Assembly (NCBI GenBank): GCA_020444065.1
Contig: JAHLLQ010000009.1
Location: 115,800-179,799 of the forward strand
Direction: 5' to 3'
DNA length: 64,000 nt
From: a bacterium
GTDB lineage: Bacteria; Sumerlaeota; Sumerlaeia; SLMS01; JAHLLQ01
Shown piece by piece: positions 57,096 through 64,000 of the stretch. The notes beneath the pieces are model-generated. The model ran no database searches. It saw only the letters and a program-made list of their open reading frames with translations, and was not told the origin of the DNA. The translations under genes and the position numbers were made by a program. Numbering within the stretch: the first letter of the stretch is position 1; each line of letters starts with the position of its first letter.

Positions 57096-58529
57096 TCACC
57101 GCCGCCTGGCCAGGACATACAGCGGGCCTCTTCCGATTGCGAGGGACACGGCGATCAGGAAGCAGAGCATGACGAGCGGGACGCGGAGGGGGAAGTCGAG
57201 GAGTTCGTGGGCGGCGGTGGCCAGGAGTGCGGCGGCGGCGGCTCGGCGGATGATCCAGCGCGAGGGCGAGAGCCCGGCGAGGTCTTTGCGCCAGTCGCGC
57301 GCGGCGGCGACCAGTGCGCCCACCACCAGGAGTGCCCACACGCCCGCGCCGACCACGCCCCACTCTGCAAGGATTTCCAGGTAGTCGTTGTGGCTGTGGA
57401 CGGGCACGAGGTCGAGCGGTCGGCGCGAGTAGCGGTTCAGCGCAGCTTCGATCCCGCCGGGGCCGAGCCCGATCAGTGGGGCCTGGCGCCAGCCGTCCAT
57501 CGTGGCGGCCCAGTAACCGTAACGATCGTCGGTGCCGACGTCGGTGCTGCTGAATCGCAGCGAAAACTGGCTGAGGGCCGCGGCGCTGATCAGCAGAACG
57601 ATCAGTCCTCCGGCAACGACGATCCCGACAACGGCTCGCGGACCCAGGCGCGCCGGGCGATGGCCGCCTCGGTTGCGCGTCCAATGGATCAAGGCTTCCA
57701 GCACGCCCCAGGCGAGCAGGACGCTGCCGCCCAGCAGAATGGACGCGCGCGAGAGGCTGAGGACCCAACCGACGAGCGCCAGCAGCACGAGGATCCCGAG
57801 CAGCATTGCCGGGTGGCGGCCGGTCCAGAACTCGTCGTGATCCGGTCGGCGTCTATTCCAGACGGCGATCAGCGCCGCGGCGGCCGGCAGGCAAAGCAGC
57901 AGCAGCGCGGCGTAGTGGTTCGGGTTCACGAGCGCGCCGCTGGCGCGGACCGCGTCGGAGAGGATGAACTGCAGCGCGCCCCAGAGGCCTTGGAAGAGGG
58001 CCGCGGCGGTCAGCGCAATGGTTAGTCGCAGCGCCGGGCCTCGGTGGCGAGCCAGCAGAAGCACCGCCAGGAAGAACCCGGCAAATGCAATGGCCAGTCG
58101 CAGTGTTTCGTTTGCCGCGAACGGCACGATTGCCAGCGGCAGTCGGGCGGGCAGGTCCGCACTGGCGGCCTCCACCGCGCCCCAGATTTCGGCACGATAG
58201 GCCGATCCGCTCAGGACCGTTGCGGCGGGCAGGCGGATATTCTGCAGGCCAATCCAGAGAACCGGCCAGCACACGGCCGCGGCAGCGAGGCGTTCGCTCC
58301 ACGAGCCGTCCCGGGACCAGCGCCCGACCGCCAACCCCACGGCCGCCCAGGCGCCCAGCAGGCCGCCGCCCCACATCAGCCAGGCCTTCGCGGCGGGGGA
58401 GACGCCGCCGAACGAAACCATCGCGATGAGTAGCATCGCGTAAACGACGGCTTCGGCGAGGGCATCGCCGAGGCGCATCCAGCGCGGGCGTCGGTGAATG
58501 CGCGGCGGGCGGGAGGTTCGCCTACTCAT
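57096..58529 (-). CDS. O-antigen-ligase/oligosaccharyltransferase-like membrane protein
   Basis: 477 residues, about ten to twelve membrane spans. The ligase-type loop motif is VHSHNDYLEILAEWGVVG near residue 370, typical of WaaL/PglL-type enzymes that move a lipid-linked glycan to lipid A or to protein. The C-terminus ends in Arg-rich tail RRR. It overlaps the upstream TPR gene by 8 bases on the same strand, so the two are cotranslated. The acceptor is unknown; the TPR partner and neighbouring Thr/Ser-rich stalk suggest, but do not prove, protein glycosylation. Confidence 0.82.
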   Translation of the reverse strand: MSRRTSRPPRIHRRPRWMRLGDALAEAVVYAMLLIAMVSFGGVSPAAKAWLMWGGGLLGAWAAVGLAVGRWSRDGSWSERLAAAAVCWPVLWIGLQNIRLPAATVLSGSAYRAEIWGAVEAASADLPARLPLAIVPFAANETLRLAIAFAGFFLAVLLLARHRGPALRLTIALTAAALFQGLWGALQFILSDAVRASGALVNPNHYAALLLLCLPAAAALIAVWNRRRPDHDEFWTGRHPAMLLGILVLLALVGWVLSLSRASILLGGSVLLAWGVLEALIHWTRNRGGHRPARLGPRAVVGIVVAGGLIVLLISAAALSQFSLRFSSTDVGTDDRYGYWAATMDGWRQAPLIGLGPGGIEAALNRYSRRPLDLVPVHSHNDYLEILAEWGVVGAGVWALLVVGALVAAARDWRKDLAGLSPSRWIIRRAAAAALLATAAHELLDFPLRVPLVMLCFLIAVSLAIGRGPLYVLARRR

Positions 58530-59790
58530 CGGCGGCCTCCGGGCGAACGGCTCGCCATTCCAGGATCGGACGTTCGCCCTGATCCAGGTAACCTCGCTGG
58601 TCGCGCAAGAGGCTGATGCTCAGCACCGCACCGTTCGATTGCGGCGGCACGGTGATGGTCAAATCCTGCCAGTCGGCAATCTCATGGGATGCGTAGATGC
58701 GCAGCGGCTTTTCATCGCCGCCTCGCTCGACGGACAGAATGACGTCGGAGTTTGCAGGCGGCGTGACGCGCACTTCGGCCGTCACGCGGACTGCTGTTTC
58801 CGGCGGGGCGAGCGCGCGCAGGATGTTCCACTGGAATCGACGACCGAGGTTGCGATCCATCTCGATCACGGCGCGCGGTTCGGGATCGTGCTGCCACTCG
58901 ACGCGAACGCCGGTCCCCTTTGGCGGCGGCTGCCAGCCCAGCGGCCGGGCTTCGTCCCAAGGGGAACTGTCATTCGTCAGCGGCTGAATGAGCCCTTTGC
59001 GCAGCTCGAACGGTGCGCCGGTTTCCTCCAGGTCACGCAGCCAGAGCTGCCGCGCTTCCTCGTACCGCAGTGGCACGAGGGCGCTGACGATCGTGCGATG
59101 CCGCAGCGCCGGATCGCTCAGCCATTCCGCCGGCAGCGCCTCTACGATGGATGCGAACGCGCCGGGGCCGTAGATGCGATCGATGGAATCGGCCAGGGCG
59201 GGGCGTTCCTTCGGGGGGACGGTGCTCAGGCCGAGAGCCTTGAAGGCTTGCTCGGGCGTGTCGCCCAGCACGGCTACTTCATCCAGTGCCTCCGCCAGTC
59301 GATTCGGGCCAAGGGCTGCCAGCTCGCGAGCGGCCTTGCGCGCATCCGCGGGCCGTCCGGCCAGTTCCCACAGGCGAATTGCCTGGCGCCGCCGGCGCGG
59401 ATTAACCGGATCGAGGAGCGCGGCCTGCTCAAGCGCTGCCTGGGCCACGTCGATGCGGCCGGCGTAGAGTTCCGCCTCTGCGAGGCGCGTCCACAGAACC
59501 GACCGACGTGGATCCGAAAGTAGGCCGCGACGGAATTCCTCGGCCGCTTCGTTCGGGCGCGGGGGAAAGGCGTTGTCGAGCAAGGCGCGGCCGCGCTGGA
59601 GGCGGAATTCGGGGTTTGCAGAATTCCCTTCGTAGACCGCCAGTGTCGCCAACCCCTGGGCGCGGGCGTCGCGCCATTGGGCTTCCTGGCGGAAGTGAGT
59701 CGACGAACTCGCCGTCCATCCGATGAAACCCGCGGCCAGCACGATTCCCGCTGCGATGCGGACGATACGGATGGGTGTGGTTGAGGGCAT
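58522..59790 (-). CDS. Membrane-anchored TPR protein with C-terminal jelly-roll-like domain
   Basis: 422 residues. An N-terminal hydrophobic stretch (residues 7-25, VRIAAGIVLAAGFIGW) anchors it. TPR-like helices follow (RGRALLDNAFPPRPNEAAEEF, AAEEFRRGLLSDPRRSVLWTRLAEAEL, ALEQAALLDPVNPRRRR). The C-terminal 130 residues are beta-rich (VRVEWQHDPEPRAVIEMDRN, ADWQDLTITVPPQSNG), which suggests a carbohydrate-binding jelly roll. It lies 21 bases after the PAS gene and overlaps the ligase gene, so it is probably the periplasmic partner of the ligase. Confidence 0.68.
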   Translation of the reverse strand: MPSTTPIRIVRIAAGIVLAAGFIGWTASSSTHFRQEAQWRDARAQGLATLAVYEGNSANPEFRLQRGRALLDNAFPPRPNEAAEEFRRGLLSDPRRSVLWTRLAEAELYAGRIDVAQAALEQAALLDPVNPRRRRQAIRLWELAGRPADARKAARELAALGPNRLAEALDEVAVLGDTPEQAFKALGLSTVPPKERPALADSIDRIYGPGAFASIVEALPAEWLSDPALRHRTIVSALVPLRYEEARQLWLRDLEETGAPFELRKGLIQPLTNDSSPWDEARPLGWQPPPKGTGVRVEWQHDPEPRAVIEMDRNLGRRFQWNILRALAPPETAVRVTAEVRVTPPANSDVILSVERGGDEKPLRIYASHEIADWQDLTITVPPQSNGAVLSISLLRDQRGYLDQGERPILEWRAVRPEAADE

Positions 59791-59811
59791 GGGGGAGGCT
59801 TCGAGGAAACG

Positions 59812-61368
59812 CTACTCGGGATCGACCTCGCTGTCGTCTTCCGAGGCTCCCGGGCCGAGATCCAGCATGGATTTGTCGCCTATGTAGGTCTTGAAGGAAG
59901 GGTGGGCAAGGGAATCGATGTGGCGGATGACTTCGTGAATGCGTCCGGCCGCGCGCAGGATGGCCTGGATGTTCTCGCGCGTATCTTCGTCCTTCACATC
60001 GTGTAGCAACATTTCTGCGTATCCGGTGATAGCGTTCAGCGGATTGTTGATCTCGTGGTTGTACGTAATTGCCGTGCCGGCGATCGTGGCGATCTGCTCC
60101 GATTCGCGGCGCGCTTCCTCGGCGCGGCGGCGCTCGGTGACGTCGCTCTGAATCGCGACGAAGTGCGTGATGTTGCCTTCGGAATCGCGCACGGGCGAGA
60201 TCTTCCACTCGCTTTCGAATTCCGAGCCATCCTTGCGATAGTTCTTCGTTACGCCGGAGTAGGGAAGTCCACGCGCCAGGTTGCGCGCCAATGTATCCAG
60301 CATTCCTGGGTCGGTGTCGGGGCCGCCCATGATACTGATGGGTTGACCGACCACTTCATCGGCCGTGTAGCCGGTCATGCGTGTGAAGCCTTCGTTGACG
60401 AAGACGATGCGCGGGCCGCCGCGAAGCGAAAGGTCCGCGGACGTGATGATGATGCCCTCGCTGGCATCGCGCACGGCGGCCTCGAGAACACGCAGGCGTT
60501 GTTCGACGCTCTTCAACTGCGTGATATCACGCGCGACGGCAATCATCCCCATCGGGTTTCCATCGGGGCTGAGTAACCGCGTCGTCGACATCAGTGCGGG
60601 GAACGTCGAACCGTCCTTTCGCACGTGAGAAATCTCGCCGGTGAATCCGCCCGTCTTCATCACGGACTGCATGCAGGGGCGAACCTGCTCTTCCATTTGC
60701 TCGGCCGTGTAGCAGATCGAAATGTGGTGGCCGATCAGTTCTTCCACGTCGCGGCCGTGCATTTGTGCCCACGCGTTGTTCGCAAACAGGAAGTGACCGT
60801 CGAGATCGTTGAGCGCGATTCCGTCGATGGATTGCTCGACGGAAATGGCGAAGCGACGGAGTTCTTCCTCCGTCTGCATGCGTTGCGTGCTGTCGTAGTA
60901 GACGATCGCAAGTTGAGCGTCGCCAAGTTTGAAAATGTAGTCATTGTGACAGTGCGTCAGCTTTCGGCCTTCGTACAATCGCGTCTGGTGATGGCGGGGC
61001 TGGCCGTCGCCGGCTACGGCCTGCATCTTATCGAAGAGACCGCTGCTGCGAACGTGGGGGAAGAGTTCCGAGACCGAGTGCCCGACCGTATTGCGGGCCG
61101 GCATGCTCTCGATGCGTTCGGCACCGCGATTGAATTCGCGAACCACGAACTGGGCGCCATCGTCCTGGATGTCGCACACGACGACACCGTAGTTCATGTG
61201 GTCGACGAGGCGCCGGATCCTGTCCTGCTCTGCCCGGGCGGCGCGCAGTTCCTCTTCCAACTCAGCCGCCTTGCGGCGCAGGGCTTCCAACTCGTCCATA
61301 TCGTGTGTGGCCGGTTCCCGGTCCGACATTCGGCACCCGATTTCGTCGATCCGCATTCTCTCCCGCAT
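59812..61368 (-). CDS. Triple-PAS protein with HisKA-like segment but no ATPase domain
   Basis: 518 residues from the ATG at 61368 (AAGGGGAG upstream). A coiled coil (residues about 20-60) precedes three PAS domains (about 60-180, 185-310, 315-440), with clear PAS signatures such as FRRFAIS-like FAISVEQSIDGIALNDLDG, HHISICYTAEQMEEQ and GYTADEVVGQPISIMGG. The C-terminal helix pair carries YNHEINNPLNAITGYAEMLL, which is the HisKA H-box. No HATPase motif follows; the protein ends after about 80 more residues with an acidic tail. It may be a degraded kinase or a partner that receives phosphate from another kinase. Upstream of the TPR gene. Confidence 0.78.
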   Translation of the reverse strand: MRERMRIDEIGCRMSDREPATHDMDELEALRRKAAELEEELRAARAEQDRIRRLVDHMNYGVVVCDIQDDGAQFVVREFNRGAERIESMPARNTVGHSVSELFPHVRSSGLFDKMQAVAGDGQPRHHQTRLYEGRKLTHCHNDYIFKLGDAQLAIVYYDSTQRMQTEEELRRFAISVEQSIDGIALNDLDGHFLFANNAWAQMHGRDVEELIGHHISICYTAEQMEEQVRPCMQSVMKTGGFTGEISHVRKDGSTFPALMSTTRLLSPDGNPMGMIAVARDITQLKSVEQRLRVLEAAVRDASEGIIITSADLSLRGGPRIVFVNEGFTRMTGYTADEVVGQPISIMGGPDTDPGMLDTLARNLARGLPYSGVTKNYRKDGSEFESEWKISPVRDSEGNITHFVAIQSDVTERRRAEEARRESEQIATIAGTAITYNHEINNPLNAITGYAEMLLHDVKDEDTRENIQAILRAAGRIHEVIRHIDSLAHPSFKTYIGDKSMLDLGPGASEDDSEVDPE

Positions 61369-61436
61369 CGCTCCCCTTAAACTCAACTAAACACCCCGAT
61401 TGCAGGCGGGATCGCAACAGGAAACCCCCAAACGAA

Positions 61437-61467
61437 CCAAGGCGGCTCCGGGAGGGAGCCGCCTTGG
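61437..61467 (-). terminator. Hairpin between the stalk-protein and PAS genes
   Basis: A perfect 13-bp stem (61437-61449 with 61455-61467) with a five-base loop lies after the stalk-protein stop. On the minus strand the tail is TTCGTTTG, so T enrichment is modest. It likely ends the leftward unit before the PAS gene. Confidence 0.6.
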
Positions 61468-61496
61468 GGGAGATGGTCAGGTTTGGATTTCGGCTG

Positions 61497-64000
61497 TTAC
61501 GGCGCCGGAGCCGAGAAGACCTCGACGCGTTCGACGAAGATCGATCCGCCGACCAGGACATTGTCTGCGCTCGGATCCGTCAACAGGTCGAAGGAGCACA
61601 GGAGTTCGCGTCCGACGCCCATGTTGACCGGGAAGAACACCATGTAGTCCTTCGGCCCATCGGTCGTCGGGACGTTGTCCGCGGTGCCCGTGGAAGCGAT
61701 GTTCGTGTACTGGCTGACGCGGAAGAGCGACTCGTTCAGGCGCAGGCGGAACTCCGGCACCTGGTCCGGGTCGGCAATGTTGGTTCCGACCGAGTAGACC
61801 GCCCCGTAGAGGCGATCGGCCACGATGGGAACGTTGTTGGCCGGATCGATCGTCGATCCCCAGAAGCCGAACTGGAAGTCGCCCGTGTCCGCGATTTCGA
61901 TGCCGAGGCGCGAGTTCGCCGAATCGTATGCGAAGGCCGGTTCGCTGAAGTTGCTGCCCATGGTGAACGAGTTCCAACCGTCCTGATCGCCCACGAAGTC
62001 GTAGACGCGTTCGGAGGTGGCGCCATCCAACAATGTGCTCGGCATCGGCTGGATCGTCACGTAGTCGAGCATCACCGTGGCCGTGGCCGAATCCAGTGGA
62101 TAGAAGTTCAGCATGTCGAACTGGAACCGGAAGATCGGGCTGGTGGCAGACGGACGGAACAGCAACGTGTAGTCGCGTCCCGCGACGGTCGGGGAGAACG
62201 CGCCATCGTAGTGCGACTCGATCGAGAGCACTTCCGACTGCTGGCTGTTGTCGGCGGTTGTACGAACACGGATCTGCGGCACGAGGACCTGATCCGGCTC
62301 ATCCGTCATCACCGTGTAGGTGGACGAGAAGATCGTCGACCCGATCGTTCCCATCAGCGGGATCGCATCGGCGTCGCGCGCCGGCTCGCCCGGGGCGACG
62401 ATCTCGAAGGCCGGCGATTGCCAGATACCAACCTGGTTCACGTTCGTGTTCGCGGTCATGTCGAGCGTGCCCGGTTCTCCCGTCCGATTACCAAATGTCG
62501 GTGGCGGGAAGTCCAGGAAGCTGAAGGACTGCCAGCCCTCCGTATCGTCCACGAAATCGAACTCGATCGGCGTCGATGTCGGCGTCGGCGTCGGCGTGTC
62601 CGAAGGCGTGACTGTTGGCGTGGCCGTTGGTGTGCCTGTTGGCGTCAGCGTCGGCGTGGGAGTCGGCGTACTCGTCGGAGTATCCGTCGGCGTCGGGCTG
62701 ATCGTGGCCGTGGGCGTTGGGGTTGGCGTGCTCGTGGGCGTATCGGTCGGTGTCGGACTGATTGTCGCCGTCGGTGTTGGCGTCGGCGTGCTGGTCGGGA
62801 CATCCGTGGGAGTCACCGTAGGCGTCTCGGTGGGAGTCGCCGTCGGTGTATCGGTTGGCGTAGCCGTCGTCGTCGTGGGTGTGTCCGTCGGAGTCACGGT
62901 CGGCGTCTCAGAGGGCGTTGCCGTCGGCGTGTCCGAAGGCGTTGGTGATGGCGTATCAGACGGAGTTGCTGTCGGTGTGTCCGAAGGTGTCGGGCTTGGG
63001 GTATCTGATGGCGTAGGCGACGGCGTGGCCGTCGGGGTATCCGAAGGTGTTGGACTCGGAGTATCGGACGGTGTCGGAGACGGTGTGTCACTCGGGGTCG
63101 CCGTGGGCGTGTCCGAAGGTGTTGGCGACGGTGTGTCGCTTGGCGTCGGAGACGGCGTGTCAGACGGCGTGGCTGTGGGTGTGTCCGAAGGCGTCGCGGT
63201 GGGCGTATCGGACGGCGTCGGAGATGGTGTGTCACTCGGAGTCGCCGTGGGTGTGTCCGAGGGAGTGGGTGACGGAGTGTCACTCGGGGTCGCCGTGGGT
63301 GTGTCGCTCGGAGTCGGACTTGGAGTATCAGACGGCGTAGCCGTCGGTGTGTCCGAAGGCGTGGGCGACGGTGTATCTGACGGAGTAGCCGTTGGTGTAT
63401 CCGAGGGGGTTGGGCTCGGAGTATCGCTCGGTGTCGGAGACGGAGTGTCACTCGGTGTTGCTGTGGGTGTATCCGAAGGCGTCGGGCTGGGTGTATCCGA
63501 CGGAGTCGGGCTTGGAGTATCAGACGGCGTGGCCGTTGGCGTATCCGAAGGTGTTGGACTCGGAGTATCGGACGGTGTCGGAGACGGAGTGTCACTCGGG
63601 GTCGCCGTGGGTGTGTCCGAGGGAGTGGGTGACGGTGTGTCGCTCGGAGTCGGACTTGGAGTATCAGACGGAGTAGCCGTCGGTGTGTCCGAAGGCGTGG
63701 GGCTCGGAGTATCCGAAGGTGTTGGAGACGGAGTGTCGCTCGGCGTTGCCGTGGGCGTGTCCGAAGGCGTGGGGCTGGGTGTATCCGACGGGGTGGGCGA
63801 TGGCGTATCGCTTGGCGTCGGACTCGGGGTATCCGACGGAGTGGCCGTCGGGGTATCCGAAGGTGTTGGGCTCGGAGTATCCGACGGTGTCGGAGACGGA
63901 GTATCGCTTGGCGTGGGTGACGGCGTATCCGAAGGCGTGGCCGTTGGTGTATCCGAGGGAGTGGGTGACGGTGTGTCGCTCGGAGTCGGACTTGGAGTAT
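61497..64000 (-). CDS. Thr/Ser-Pro stalk protein with two-lobed C-terminal module, N-terminus outside the window
   Basis: The minus-strand frame is open from the stop at 61497 to the window edge (about 834 codons) and lacks its start. From 62568 to the edge the sequence is a low-complexity stalk built mainly of [16 protein letters not shown] and TPTDTPT units. The last 357 residues (61497-62567) form two lobes: the first from [10 protein letters not shown], with [10 protein letters not shown] and [10 protein letters not shown]; the second from [11 protein letters not shown], with [27 protein letters not shown] and NMGVGRELL. These match the central module of the FGE-type protein at 54303-57008. 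The stalk is probably extracellular. Thr-Pro stretches could be O-glycosylated. A signal peptide is expected but not visible. Confidence 0.78.
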   Translation of the reverse strand, partial: TPSPTPSDTPSPTPSDTPTATPSDTPSPTPSDTPSPTPSDTPSPTPSDTPTATPSDTPSPTPSDTPSPTPSDTPSPTPSDTPTATPSDTPSPTPSDTPSPTPSDTPTATPSDTPSPTPSDTPSPTPSDTPTATPSDTPSPTPSDTPSPTPSDTPTATPSDTPSPTPSDTPSPTPSDTPTATPSDTPSPTPSDTPSPTPSDTPTATPSDTPSPTPSDTPTATPSDTPSPTPSDTPTATPSDTPSPTPSDTPTATPSDTPSPTPSDTPTATPSDTPTATPSDTPSPTPSDTPSPTPSDTPTATPSDTPSPTPSDTPSPTPSDTPTATPSPTPSDTPSPTPSDTPTATPSDTPSPTPSDTPTATPSETPTVTPTDTPTTTTATPTDTPTATPTETPTVTPTDVPTSTPTPTPTATISPTPTDTPTSTPTPTPTATISPTPTDTPTSTPTPTPTLTPTGTPTATPTVTPSDTPTPTPTSTPIEFDFVDDTEGWQSFSFLDFPPPTFGNRTGEPGTLDMTANTNVNQVGIWQSPAFEIVAPGEPARDADAIPLMGTIGSTIFSSTYTVMTDEPDQVLVPQIRVRTTADNSQQSEVLSIESHYDGAFSPTVAGRDYTLLFRPSATSPIFRFQFDMLNFYPLDSATATVMLDYVTIQPMPSTLLDGATSERVYDFVGDQDGWNSFTMGSNFSEPAFAYDSANSRLGIEIADTGDFQFGFWGSTIDPANNVPIVADRLYGAVYSVGTNIADPDQVPEFRLRLNESLFRVSQYTNIASTGTADNVPTTDGPKDYMVFFPVNMGVGRELLCSFDLLTDPSADNVLVGGSIFVERVEVFSAPAP
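62568..64000. repeat. Tandem 24-bp repeats encoding the TPSDTPSP stalk
   Basis: Variable 12-24-base units (for example GGTGTGTCGGACGGAG on the plus strand) encode T-P-S-D-T-P and T-P-T-A blocks in the minus frame. Units vary at synonymous positions, so the tract has diverged at DNA level while the amino acid pattern stays. The right end is cut by the window edge. Confidence 0.9.

Noticed and set aside
62568..64000. CRISPR or coding plus-strand frames
   Set aside because: The repeats are a continuous minus-strand reading frame (T/S-P-D blocks). Plus-strand and alternative minus frames are shadows rich in Arg, His or Leu with no family resemblance.

Overview
The window is about 64 kb of GC-rich, gene-dense bacterial chromosome without rRNA or tRNA genes. 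It looks like a free-living Gram-negative bacterium from a poorly sampled lineage. It carries Sec-exported lipoproteins, an O-antigen-ligase-type membrane protein, SGNH/MBOAT acylation genes, very large secreted proteins (a beta-helix protein, a multidomain GH13 protein, a dockerin-ended protein, FGE-domain proteins) and long Thr/Ser-Pro stalks. This style, with TTG/GTG starts and dispersed palindromic repeats, resembles Planctomycetes-Hydrogenedentes-Sumerlaeota-like genomes. That placement is a guess from gene style and was not tested.

Layout. 0-8.5 kb: end of a SpoIIE-type phosphatase gene, a LON-domain protein, an unnoticed 48-residue membrane protein followed by a strong terminator, a secreted beta-helix protein, a Cu(I) P-type ATPase and a glycosyltransferase. 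8.6-19.4 kb: a 1481-residue exported GH13 protein, a hydroxyacid dehydrogenase, a trans-sulfuration enzyme, an NfnBA-like flavoprotein pair and a ferredoxin-NADP reductase. 19.4-25 kb: a Pnkp-like kinase with an unassigned C-terminal half, then an operon of His-rich lipoprotein, two ABC-2-like permeases (no ATPase) and a secreted protein, and a lipoprotein peroxiredoxin. 25-33.8 kb: a hypothetical gene, a dockerin-ended protein, an MDR oxidoreductase, hisS, a TlpA-like thioredoxin, recD2 and a secreted protein with three 62-residue cysteine repeats. 34-43.6 kb: an OppC-like permease, an SGNH/MBOAT pair, a B12-type radical SAM protein and two histidine kinases. 43.6-53.1 kb: an Opp-type SBP/OppB/OppC operon whose permeases carry large insertions, an alpha/beta hydrolase and gyrB. 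53.1-54.3 kb: a non-coding repeat block. 54.3-64 kb: five leftward genes (FGE-domain protein, O-antigen-ligase-like protein, TPR protein, PAS protein, and a Thr/Pro-stalk protein running off the window).

The most interesting region is 54.3-64 kb. The FGE-domain protein and the Thr/Pro-stalk protein share a two-lobed module of about 350 residues that I cannot assign to a named family, and between them lies an O-antigen-ligase/oligosaccharyltransferase-like gene with a TPR partner. One hypothesis is a surface-protein system in which the Thr/Ser-rich stalk is an O-glycosylation target. Other points worth following are two MITE-like elements with terminal inverted repeats (18.0 and 33.9 kb), the composite palindromic repeat array behind gyrB, the triplicated cysteine protein, and ABC permease sets without local ATPases.
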